From Enoplosus armatus (taxonomy: Eukaryota > Chordata > Actinopteri > Centrarchiformes > Enoplosidae), in NCBI RefSeq assembly GCF_043641665.1, contig NC_092192.1, positions 19,452,478 through 19,516,477 of the forward strand: DNA of 64,000 bases, in the 5' to 3' direction. The notes under the pieces are model-generated. The model did not search any database. It saw only the letters and a program-made list of their open reading frames with translations, and was not told the DNA's origin. The first letter of the stretch is position 1. Each line of letters begins with the position of its first letter. The position numbers and the translations under genes are program-made. Below are positions 48,426 to 60,400 of this stretch, one piece after another.

Positions 48426-49799
48426 CCTACATTTGTAATTAAGGAATTTAGGATTTACATGGCAGTAAAGGACTGAAATCTTAAAGTCTTGACGTGTGCA
48501 TTATTTTTTGAGAACTGTGTCACAGTTTTCACCACCTGCGACACAGAATACGTCCTGTCTTCATGGCCCACTTAAAGGAGTTATCCAAGACAAAGGTACC
48601 AGGATGTCACACTGCACTACTTGTGTCAAGTTCAAATTCAAGACCCTCGTAACTAGGGAACAAAAGCGTTTAGATTACCCATATCTTTGTGAGAGCTTGA
48701 CACCATGACATATAACCCGAGGTGATGTATGAACTTGCTACTCCTTACAGTATGCATTATGGCAGTTATGTAAAATAGACTCCAAGAACATGTACAATAG
48801 CTGACCTCGCCAAATCACCAACACACTTACAAGACATCTATTCCAGAAACTTCACCATCCCCACATGAGAATGGCCCGTCTGCCCACATTGCGTGTGTCT
48901 CTGTTCGGAAATTCAACTGGGAGATGACGTGACGTGTCTTCCTTGAGCCCTTTCTTCCTTCAGGCCTTTTGTTTGTGGTGGCTTTGTTTCCTCTTTCCAT
49001 CTTAGCTCTATTAACTGTAGAATAGACGGGCACAAACATCTGAGCTCATCGTACGTATTTGCAAAAAAATATATCAAATTCTTACAGGTTAGGAATCTAG
49101 CTTTAACTGTCACTGTGGGTCCATGAAGCTAACATGAGCTGGTCCCACAAGAGTCCCTTTCAAAGCACTTAAAAAGACAGGGGGGGCTTTTACACTCACA
49201 GTCACAGCCATAGATCAGCCAGGTCAGGCTTGCACTATAGCTAACCGATCAGCTCTCTTAGCACAGCTGGGAATCCTTGTCATATGTGTATGGAAGCGTC
49301 CAGAAACACCTGAACCCTTCAACACATGCTGTCACTAACTGGGATGGGGGCGTCACCTGTAGATTACACATGAACTGTGACTGCGTGCCGCATGTGTAGT
49401 TTTAAAAGCTAGGAGACAGCAAAGGAGAAAGTCGGCAACAACGAAAATGATATCAGTTGTGGTTACTGTGGATCTAATAGACCAGCAACGTTTTCATGTT
49501 GTTACATATTGTTATTTAGAAGAGAGAGAAGTCATAAAGAAGGGAAACACTTTCTTGCTCTTTCTTATACATACATTAGCACCTTTGGGGCAGATTATAA
49601 TGCACAGAATCTTTTTTCTTCACAGTTAGTGTTCTGCCTGGCTGTCGATAAGAATCAAGTGGCTGCTTTCAGAGTGTGGTACAGTGAATATTTCTTGAAG
49701 GGACACATCTTTAAAGAGAGTATTTGCTAAAAGAGAGACCTACATTCATCAGGTGGCCACAAACACTTATTTTCCAGGTGCAGAATGAATGAAGGTTCA

Positions 49800-50170
49800 T
49801 TTTATATAACTGGCTGTAATCAGTATTTTCATTTATATTATGTGGGAGGGGTCACTCGTAGTTACAAACCAATAGAGAATTATCACCGTTCCCCTCAGCT
49901 CTACGAAATCCATTTCTCAGCTCATTCTTTTGGGGTCATGGCCCGCAACTTTTTGATTCGTTTGGATTCATTTTCAGCGTTCTCGTCAGTGGCGTTTCCT
50001 TGAGGCAGCAGGCAGCTGTTTTCAGTGGGGGAAAAAAAACTCTGCTAAACCCACTGTACACTACCTGCTCAGCACCACACAGCAGATAAAGTTAGCAACT
50101 GAATATAACGAGGCATTTAGCAGCTAAAGAGCCAGACTTTACCCTCAGACGTTGGTAGAGACCAAAAACA
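49800..50170 (+). repeat. Teleost dispersed repeat (CCCCTCAGCTC / GCAGCTGTTTTCAGT family), copy 1
   Basis: Shares with the region at 57783-58022 the ordered strings taatcagtatttt, tcccctcagctc, cagcaggcagctgttttcag and aaaaaaaactct. It continues with cagataaagttagcaact, typical of the family. Intergenic. Confidence 0.65.
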
Positions 50171-51459
50171 GAGCTAAAAAAAGTGACAAACATGACTCCG
50201 CATGAATGCTGATGTTGCTCAGTGTCTCCTGGAGGGGCCACTGTTTGCTAACACGTTTGCTATAACAATTTTACAAGGTGATAATATGTCAGTGTTCACA
50301 GCTGGTTTACGCGGCCCCAAAGTGATCAAGAAATTTGGTCATTTAGGATTAAAGTAAAAATTAAAAAAGTAGTAAAGTAGTTGAAGCTAATAGCTCAATG
50401 ATTAAGTAATGTGGTGTAATGGTTGGTATGTTTACAGGCTTAACTAGGCTACTGTCAGCGCTACACTCAAACAAGTTTGCCAAGGAAACACACGGATTGA
50501 TTCAAAACCACACACATATTCATATTTGTTAGCTTCCCACCTTAAAAATAGAAAATAAAAAACATGTTTACTGTTGACTAGTCAGCAGCTTCACCAGTTC
50601 TTCGGTAAAGAAAAAGAAGGTGCAGACACACAAAAAGCAAAACGTGTTTTCGAGGCAAGACAAGGTAACTTTGGCTGTGTGGTGCTTTCTCAATCCTATC
50701 CTGGAGGTTCAGAAAATTAGCTTGGTGAAACAGAATCCCCGTGTTTTGGATCAACCGCTGTTTCGGGTGACACCGCAGGAAGGAGCCCTGAATTGGTCCC
50801 TGAAAAGCCTGTCAATGGCCATGGGCAGCTTGCACGTTTCTCCACGGCTCAGGAAGGATTAGTGTTCGGAAGCAATCGCTATTAGTCCGCTGAACAATTC
50901 AGAGAGGCCCCGGGCTTTTCATTGTAAGATGCCATGCAATTGAAAGAACTATAATAGAATATGTTGTATGCCTGAAATAACACTTCCTTCTTGCTCAAAG
51001 GAGAGAATTTTTGTACAAGATGGAGAGCAGGAATTCATGGAATAAGGAATTTGAGGAGTAATGTGTCTTTCAGGGGATGTGCTGTGCTGAGGTTGAGATC
51101 ATGTTGGTGACACATGAAGATTATAACAATTTTGGAGGTGCTGCGGGAACCTTCAAAGGTCAAAAGCTGACAACCCACAGGTCATAATATTTTGATTAAA
51201 ACAAAAAGCAGTTTAAAGCTGCATTATTAAGCAGCCAAGGTGTTCATGTTTGGTTTGCCTTGTCTTTTCACTCCACTGTGGTGGATCCAGTATTACTCGT
51301 CACTCATCAGTTTTCTGTGGGACTAAAGGAGGACTGGAGGATTTCTAAAACCTCCAAAACTCTCCAGGAACTACTGTGCACAACGTTCTGATTTGTAACT
51401 TTCATTGCCTCTTAATCGTCTTTTGCTCTAGACTACCTCTGTGTGGGAGAGTCCTTATG

Positions 51460-51465
51460 CACACA

Positions 51466-51516
<51 letters not shown>

Positions 51517-51517
51517 A
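51460..51517. repeat. (CA)n microsatellite
   Basis: CA run of about 55 bases with flanking CAGA interruptions, intergenic. Confidence 0.95.
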
Positions 51518-51561
51518 GGACCCTGAGCCACAGCCTGGTCTTCCTCTGCGAGTGTGTGCAG

Positions 51562-51625
51562 AGATGAGCAGGACCGCACCTTCCGTGAGCGCTACCTGAA
51601 ACTGGAGATGCAGGGGTACCAGTGA
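51562..51625 (+). other. Exon-like fragment of unknown origin
   Basis: After an acceptor-like gtgtgtgcag there are 20 open codons, DEQDRTFRERYLKLEMQGYQ, then TGA. The residues look like an amphipathic C-terminal helix rather than random translation. I found no upstream exon to pair it with, and the pyrimidine tract is poor. It could be a terminal exon of an unrecognised gene, part of an ssc4d 5' UTR, or chance. Confidence 0.2.
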
Positions 51626-54376
51626 AGGGTTAGCTTTCATTGTCTTTGTCTTTTTTTTTTTTTGCCCCTCCCGCTTCTTTTAAGCATAGACAGGTACAGG
51701 GCGTTAGAATATTAACATACAATGCTCTGGTATTTATTGTTTTACGTAATCTCTGTCACTGAAGCCAGGTACTTATAGTCAAGCGGGGTGAAGGAGATGA
51801 AACACCTGGAGTGTCCTGCCTCCATTTCTACACAAAGTTTCTGTGTTTTCTTTGTGACTTGTGGAATTAAGCTGCCTGCTATTTGAGCTCTGAGGACATT
51901 TTTTGAGTGCCTTTTTTGGGGAGGAAACCTATTTTATTTTGATTGAGTTTTTTTATTGTGAAGATAAATACTTTCACAACAGGTATGTATCATTTTTTAA
52001 AAATGAAATATGAGTTGTTGTTTTTTGCTTTATTAAATTTGATTATAATGATCAATTTCAACATGAACCCGGCTCTGTGACAATATCAGTGGATGCTTGT
52101 GTCTTTAAATCTAGCTTTTCTAGCCATTTAAGTTGTTTTCTCTACAATTGCACATTCATCATAATGTGAAGGGACAGAGTCTACAGTGTCATTGCAAGGC
52201 TGATATTTGTCATACAATGATCATACAATGTCAAACATGCTCAGATTCTGTGAATTATTACCTTAAATTCTGTTATTGAACAAAGACATTTCCATATTTT
52301 CAACAAGATGTACTCTTCTGTTAGTTGTTGTCACATTCCTGAAAAAAACTAAATAGACTTTGCAGAAAAAGGATATTGCTCATAAAAGGTTATGTTCAGA
52401 CATACGTGCTGACAAATGCATTTATTCTCTGTTTAACTGGCATAGGATTGTCTCAGTTAAAGAGACTGACAGTATTATTCTCTGGTTTATCTCAGACATT
52501 AAGGGGTATTTTTGTGGGGCCGAGATCTTTCAGCTATTTCTCAGCACAGGGAAGTGAGAAGGGAGGGGAAGCAGAGCCGACACAAAAGGCAACATTATTC
52601 CCCAGCGGATCTGCGCTACATCCTACTATGAATGGAGTATTGAAAAACATAACATTGGGGACTAGATTATTTTTCAACCCTCATAACTGAGCCATTTGTC
52701 CCAGAGTTTCGAGTGGTTTGTTGGGACAGTCTGCAAATGAGACAGCAGTGGTTCTCGAGCGCTGTGCTGGTGTTAAAATCCCCACCTCCCAATTGGATGC
52801 ACAATGACCTCTCTGTGAGCCTCTGGCCTTCTGCGCTGCACCTTTTGAGACAATGCCACAGTCCAGCGAAAAAAGGACAAGACCTGGATGAAGACTGCAC
52901 TGTCCAGAGTTGTTGCTATGGCTGCTGTTAATTGTTTTCTTGTCACCAATTGCCCCATAAAGGTTGTGTGTTAGATTTACCTCCACAAGCTGAAGATAAC
53001 TGTATTTATACAGTACAGTGGCTCAAGATTTGAACATCCCCCCTTCTCCCTCCTGCCTCCTGCTCTCCAAGGAGATGAGAGGCGCCCCTGCAGTGTCATC
53101 GGGTGCCTAAGCGTTTTGGAGGGTTCTAGTGACAGATTGCAGGAAGCAGCGTTTATGCCTGACGATGGGGACCACAGAAAGCAGAAATGTCTTTTTGTGC
53201 CCCCTGGGCCCGGAATGTCCACTATCTCGAGGGGCCAATATCAAATTCTCCCCTCATCATCCCCTAATACACATTCCTGTGTAAGGTCAGGGGGAATTCT
53301 GCATCAGTGAAGAGACAAACAACCCAAGGCCGAGCCACACACTGTGGTCTCCTAATGACAACATGCCTCTAATTATCTGTTCAATTCATTTCTGGGATAT
53401 TTTCTTTTGAACTTTGGATCATTCCAACTTCCCCATAGAAACGTTACAATATATTGCATTGCTTTTCCTTTTGGCAGTGTGTGTTAAAAATGTGGCTTTT
53501 TATGTTTTTTTTTCAATAACATCACACGACAGCATGCCTTACTATCTTACAGCACATTTTCTTGAAGTGTTTGAATTCCCTTGCAGTGTTAGATACATTT
53601 CATTCATCCCAGTTTCTCACTTGAGAAGAATGCAGGGTATTCAGTGTCTGACCACAGTACTATCTAACTCTGATTATTGAGTGATTGGCAGTGAATCCCA
53701 ATATTCTCTGTCTGAAGGAAAATCCCCCTGATTATCAAAAGCCACGCCACAGGTGCCTGCCTCTGTCTGTAACACAAGCTGTCCCCAGCTGTTGATGATG
53801 CTTGGAAATTAAACTTCCACAGCTCTAACCATCAGTGGAACAGACTGATTCTCTTGTTGCTGCCTCTCTTACCTGCTGCCAGGTTGGTGCATGGCGGCCA
53901 TTTTGTGCTTACAAAACAGCGATGTAACACGACTCCGTGTTCCTGGTGTATCATTGGCAACAGCAGCACTTTTCGGTGGCACAAGCCCATGTCTGGGCAA
54001 CTGGGGTGACTTTATGTTTATAATCAGTTTCTGGTTTGCTCCGAGAAGTATACCACGAGAACATCCGTGCAGCTCTCTTATGACCATAGGGGATGAAGTG
54101 CATCACATGACTGTCTAGAAACGATTTCTTTTTGAGCCGCACATTTCCCAAGCCTGACCTCAGACTGCCATCAATAGCTACTACAGCACTACACCAACAG
54201 CTGCAGGCTCATCAGAGAAAACAATCCAATACTATAATTAGGCTACTCCGAACCAGGACAAAAAGTAGCGATTGTTTTGTAGTAGTAGAAAAGTGTCTAC
54301 TACATTAGTCTGCTACATTTAGGGATGTGCTCACAAATAGCTCAGGACTTTGAAAAGCTTGATGAGAGAGACTAAC

Positions 54377-54418
<42 letters not shown>
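54377..54418 (+). repeat. (GT)20 microsatellite abutting the ssc4d splice acceptor
   Basis: GT run ends two bases before the ttgcag acceptor of the start-codon exon, so it occupies the position of the polypyrimidine tract. Confidence 0.96.
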
Positions 54419-54422
54419 GCAG

Positions 54423-57400
54423 GCGGATAGTCAGTTAGGCAGCCATGCGAGGCCAGCGTGTGGTGGAGAGCGAATGTAGGTGCTGGAACCCGGCCGTCTG
54501 GCTCCTGGTGTCCCTGCTGGGATCCCTTGTCTTGGTGGCCTTCAGTGTGCTGCGACTCGGTGAGTATGTGGGTGGGGGTGAGACCGGGGGTGCCATGTTG
54601 GATTTGTCCAGAAACTACAGTGGACTATCAGGAGTTCACCTTCTGCCATACAGAATACTACATGTGATTAGGAAAAAAAAAAAGTTTTAATGTATATTTA
54701 AAGGACATTGGACAGCGAAGGACAGTGATATTTGTGATGCATTCTCTTTGTTAAGGGGAACAATGTAATGAACTATATATGGAAAAGTAATAGGCCATGA
54801 AAGTTTAGTGCACTTGTTCTCATTGGCAAGTGTCGGATAGAACAGCTTATTACAGTATGTCATTCCCTTAAGGGGTCATTTTTCATACTGTCGCTACTGT
54901 AATATTAAACAAATGCCCATGCTTTTTAAACTCTTCAATATGCTTTTTGCTGGCCATTCCAGTCCATAGACTACGGCAAATTCCTTTTGAGATGCTACGT
55001 TTCATATTTGAAGAGTTGGTTGCAAGGGAATACTGCCGTAGACTGAAAGAGAATGTGACACATGAGATGATTTCTTGTGTGTCAGTGTGTTTAACCGCAT
55101 GTTTGGGACGTTGATAATGCTCAAGAACCTGGTGTACCTGCAAGCGAACTCCCTGTAGATGAGTGCTTTTGTGTCCACTGTTACTGTCTGCCCTGTGTTT
55201 ACCAGTGATAGCTGGCTGAAAGCCCTGCACTTATTCCGAAGGGAGCCAGGATCAATTCCACTCACTGGACATTATGGATCAACAAATATATAGAGAGCAT
55301 TATTCAATGTGCCGACACCATCTTATTGGTTTTGTCTCTTGATAAATAAATGTGTGCCTTACTAATATTTTTGTTGTATTCAAATTGCAGGAGACATGAA
55401 AGTAAGCAGACGGGCTGTATCCAGTGAGTAATATTTATTATTGATTTTACCTTTCTGATCCTCCTTACAATAAGAACTGGGTCTCCCCAGTATATAAACC
55501 AGAATGTAACCTGAGGCCGTAAACAGATGCATTACCAGCACCTGAAGCTAAAATAAGTAGTTTAATATATACATACTGTACATGTTTCAACGCCACAAAC
55601 AAATGGGAGAAGCCTGTGAATCGACCTACATTGGGTGTGTTTGTCAGAAAAATCTCTCTGGTGTCTTTGTGAGTTGTTGAAACCTGAGATATTAGTCTTC
55701 AGGCGTTAGACTGTCCTCTGCGCAGGTCCAGAAACTTTCAGTGTGACTGTATGTCTCTCACAGATGGCAGCTCAGATCTACATGGACCCTCTGTGTTTTG
55801 CATAAAGAATATTTATTGACTGTTTTAATTGATTAATTTGGCCAACATCAAAAGACAGGTGCTATGATAGAGAGAACAATTTGATTAGATGTTGTATTCC
55901 CCCCGTCACAGATAAGAGTTTCACTTTCAAAATAACAGCAGCCATGCTAGAGGCTCTGTGAGGTTGCGCTTGAGCTAAATACTAATGCCAACATGCTCGC
56001 AATGACAATGTCGACATGCTGATAGGGGATCACCAAAGTTACAATTCATCTTGTGGGGAACATGTGTGTGTGGACCAAATTTCATAGCAATCCACCCAAT
56101 AGTTGTAGAGAAATTTGACTCAAACCACAAATGTCAACTTCATGGTGGTGGTAGGTGAAAAGTCAGGGGATCACCAAATTTACAATGATTCATCCTCTGA
56201 GGGCCATGAATGTCTGTACAAATTTGAATGGCAATGCTGGGATGGCTAAAAACCCAAATTAAAGGAGCAGGCTAACATATTTCTGTTGTGGCTGGTGTCT
56301 GAACAGGCCTCCTGTTGTGGTTTCAGTCTGTGTCTAGTGTTACAGGAAAATAGATATAGTAGATATAGAGTACAGTAACTATGGAAGGCCAAGGTCCTTT
56401 CAACAAATAATCTCTCCCTCTCTCGCTTCCATATCCCCTCCTCCCTTCAGTTTCAGCCAATGGCGTGCAATCCCCCATGAGGACGCAGTACCAAGGTAAG
56501 CACCTCCGCACCTGACTCTCAGACAAATATGTCTGCATCCAGGCCACGCCATGAAAACGTATCAGTGGCAGGCTGTGCTGTGTGTCAGTGAAAGAGAGAG
56601 TACAGAAGGTAGATCAGTGCCTGGGGCTTTTTAAACAAGGTCACTTTCCGAGCTCTCCGTTTCCCTAATCCCCACTTATTTGCTATGTAACCTCCCACCC
56701 GCCTGCATCCATCTCACTCACTTCCAAGGAGTCATGTGGCTCATTGTGTTCCGAAGGATTTTTTCTTGCTATTAACTGTCATTACATTAGAGCCATGCTA
56801 GTCCGTCTTCTCATCTTCTCTCTCTTTTTTTTTTTCAAATACAAACATGTTGTTAAAATGTCCCTCAAACAGAAGAGCTTTTATGGGATTTTTCAGTGAG
56901 GTGACACAATCGTAACCAAACAACCTGAACATCCTCATGTCACTCAAAGACAGAGAATGGAGTTGTGATTAAACACTGGCGGCAAAATGAATCTGACAGA
57001 TATTGTCTGCTCATCTTTCCAAAGTACAACTGGTGAATGGACGTAACAGGTGTGAGGGGAGAGTGGAGGTGCGCTACAATGACTCATGGGGCACAGTGTG
57101 TGACGACGACTGGGACATGGTGGATGCCAATGTGGTGTGTCAGCAGCTGGGCTGCGGAGTGGCAGTGGCGGTCGGCAGCAGCTCTCAGTTTGGACAAGGC
57201 ACAGGGCTCATCCTGCTGGATAATGTGGACTGCAGAGGAAGTGAAACAGACCTCAGCCAGTGCCATAGTCTGGGCTGGGGCGTCCACAACTGTTACCACT
57301 ATGAGGATGTGGGTGTTACCTGCAGAGGTAAAGCCTTAATACATTTTGAGTTGGCTGACGTAGTGGTGAATCATCCCTTCATGCATAAACCTGGAAAGAA

Positions 57401-60400
57401 TAGAGGACAAAGTGACTAAAATACCCGCTTCCTTTTCATTTCGCTGCTAGAGCCAGCAGTGGTGGGGACAAATGGTTTGGAGGATCGCACCACACCGCCT
57501 AGGGAGAAGTCCGGTTTACGTAAGTACTCCCTGCTTTTATCTAAATGAGAATGGTCCTCTGCCAACCTGAAACGTCAGAGGGATGAATTTGTCTTTTTTT
57601 AAACAGCATAAAGGCAAATGGCCAAAATCCAGGAACAAATAAGATGATTTTAAGATAATAAACTAGGAACTATGTAAAAACAAATACTTATGTAAACCAG
57701 ATGTGTATAACTACAACCCTCAGGTAGTGAAACAACAGTACTACAGGGAAATAACAATAAACTGAAACCTTTTTCCTGTATAAATTTAAAGCTGCACTAA
57801 TCAGTATTTCAATGGATTACATAACTACTTGTATGTAAAAGGTGTCATACAGTAGTGATAAATCCACAGAGAAATGGAACCAAAACTGCAGCTCCCCTCA
57901 GCTCCATGGAGCTTTATAGCATCTTCAGCTTTACTGTTTTGGTTCACTCTCAACGCTCCCATATCATCATTTTTGGCCACAGCAGGGAGCTGTTTTCAGT
58001 AAAAACAAAAAAAAACTCTAATTTGACAACACAAACCACACGTGTATGTGGCATTAATCTGGCCAACTGATGAGATTAGACGTCCACCTCCAAAAATGGA
58101 ATCGTGCCATCAGGCTGATTTGCATAAAGGTTTAAGGACAGATGCTAAATAAGCAGATCAGACTGTTATTTCACATCTCATTCCAATGCAAATGTAAAAA
58201 ATGCTAAAAAAACTTACTACTGACTGTAGAGGAAAATAAGTTGTATATTCAAATGAATTAAACTTAATTAAACTGAGTTAAACAGGCCAGCTTTTCTCTG
58301 TGTTTGATTGCATGTTTTTTGTTTTTTTATGCTCTAGGATCAAAATCAAAAACACACACACCCAAATCTAGCAGACAGGTGGCATGCCAGATGTTACTAC
58401 AAAATGCAGGGGCAGGTTTCATTAAATAATGAATGATGGCTTATTTGGCCATTGTGAGTCCAAAATGCAGGAATGCACATGCAATCAGCGCACACAGTCA
58501 GGCTTAATTAAAAAATAGGTTTATTAAGAAAACAGAAATTGAATTGAAGGGATGTATTATTTCAGTTATACAAAACTGTTACACAATGTGAGACAGCATC
58601 AAAGGCTTTTCAGTTCAGTGGAAAGTATTTTTTGGACGTCTTCAGGGAAAGCATACAATACACCTCTTGAATTCCAGGCCGTCCTTATTGTTTACTGGCT
58701 TTGCCTTTGTTGTGGCCGACCTGTTGTGTTTCCCCTTAATTCCCCAAAGGACCTTGAGAGACTAGAGAGGAATCAAATTCAGTTAACAAGTGACGTGTCC
58801 AGCTATTTCTCCGGTGGCCTTAAAACCCACAGGGAATGCGGTGAGGCCATCCCGATTCACGGCTTCCTTTCAGGTGCAGAGCATTTTGAAATGCTGGACG
58901 GGGTCCATTGTCTCCGTTAAAGGTGTGTTTTTGTCTGGGCCGAGGCATAAGATGACAACATCTGTGCATAGTGAAATATCTGATGTTCACCTTAACTCTC
59001 CTGCTTCAGTGGGGTTTTTTTTTTTCTTCTGGAGCCACAGTATGTATTGTATAGGCCCACACCCTTCTCCTGTCTCTGTATCAATGTCTCTTAGTCATTT
59101 CTTCTGTCTCACACACACTCACGCACAAATCCTAGCAGTTACAGTGTCCTCTGATACCCCCCCAAATCAGCACGTACTATCAATTAATCTAGTAAAAAAT
59201 ATGCTGTAGAGAAAGATATTCAACGGCAGTCCCTGTAAATCCCTCCCTCTCCCTCTCGGTTTAGGAGATGGCACCATCCGCCTGGCGAATGGACAGAACC
59301 CCTGCCAGGGCCGGGTAGAGATCTACTACCAGGGAAACTGGGGGACAGTGTGTGATGATGACTGGATCCTCAGCAATGCCCGGGTGGTGTGCCAACAGAT
59401 AGGCTGCGGTGCTGCCGTCTACGCACACACCAACTCCTACTTTGGCTACGGGACCGGCCTGGTTCTCCTGGACAATGTCAACTGCTACGGCACCGAACAG
59501 GACCTGACTAAATGCAAAAGCCTGGGCTGGGGCAAACACAACTGTGGCCATCACGAGGACGCTGGGGTCACCTGCACTGGTACGCTGCTTTCAGTTATGG
59601 TACTATTGCATTGACACAAGCCGAACAGATGGAAACCAGGAATTATTCTTATTATTCAAACAAATAACTAAACTAAGAGTCCACAGCCATGCTAGCAGCT
59701 CTGGCAGGTTGTACTTATTAATATCAGCTAACATGCTCACAAGAGAGAAACCGTATGACAACCACTTCTTATAGCAACCATTTACTGTGTAATTTCTTCT
59801 GTCTATATGATGATAGTAAAGTTAGTAGTTGTGATAATAGTAGTGGTTGTACTAGAGATAATAAGAAATACTAATGGTGGAAATATTTAGTCAGTTAGTA
59901 CTGTGGAGGTGTAGTTAAGCTAAAATCTTATGGTAATTTATTGATTCTCGGGGGGATATTGAATAAGGAGGACAAGAAGAGTTTACAATGGAAGTAGTCT
60001 AGCATTGGTATCTGTGTTAGTAACAAGTAGTAGCAATATTAGTAATAATAGCAGAAGTTGTACTGTACATGTAAAAAGTATATTTCAATTTCCATTTCTA
60101 CCCACTTCAGGATCCACTACTGTGCCTCCTCTGGCAACAGAAAACCAGAGAGGACTCTGGGGAACATACAACACTGAAGGTATACGAACACAGCATACAG
60201 TACATGTTTATCTGTAAGCAAGCAAGCACACACTGATTATTACTCCTTTGCCTCAACACGTCCAATTGGTTTAGCTGGATTTTTTTTTCCATAATAAAAA
60301 GTGTGCACTTTTGCCAAATGACCAACAGGGTGAGCCATTTCTCCCCGCTTTAAATGTGTTACACCACAGTGCCACAAAATATGGTGGCGAAAGTGTGCAG

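Larger units (their letters stand above)
44520..54376. other. Intergenic region between divergent tspoap1 and ssc4d
   Basis: Contains the dispersed repeats at 45.1, 46.3 and 49.8 kb, three simple repeats and one exon-like fragment at 51562. The stretch 52.5-53.3 kb has no recognisable repeat and has mixed base composition, so it is a candidate for conserved non-coding or 5' UTR sequence of ssc4d. No complete gene seen. Confidence 0.5.
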
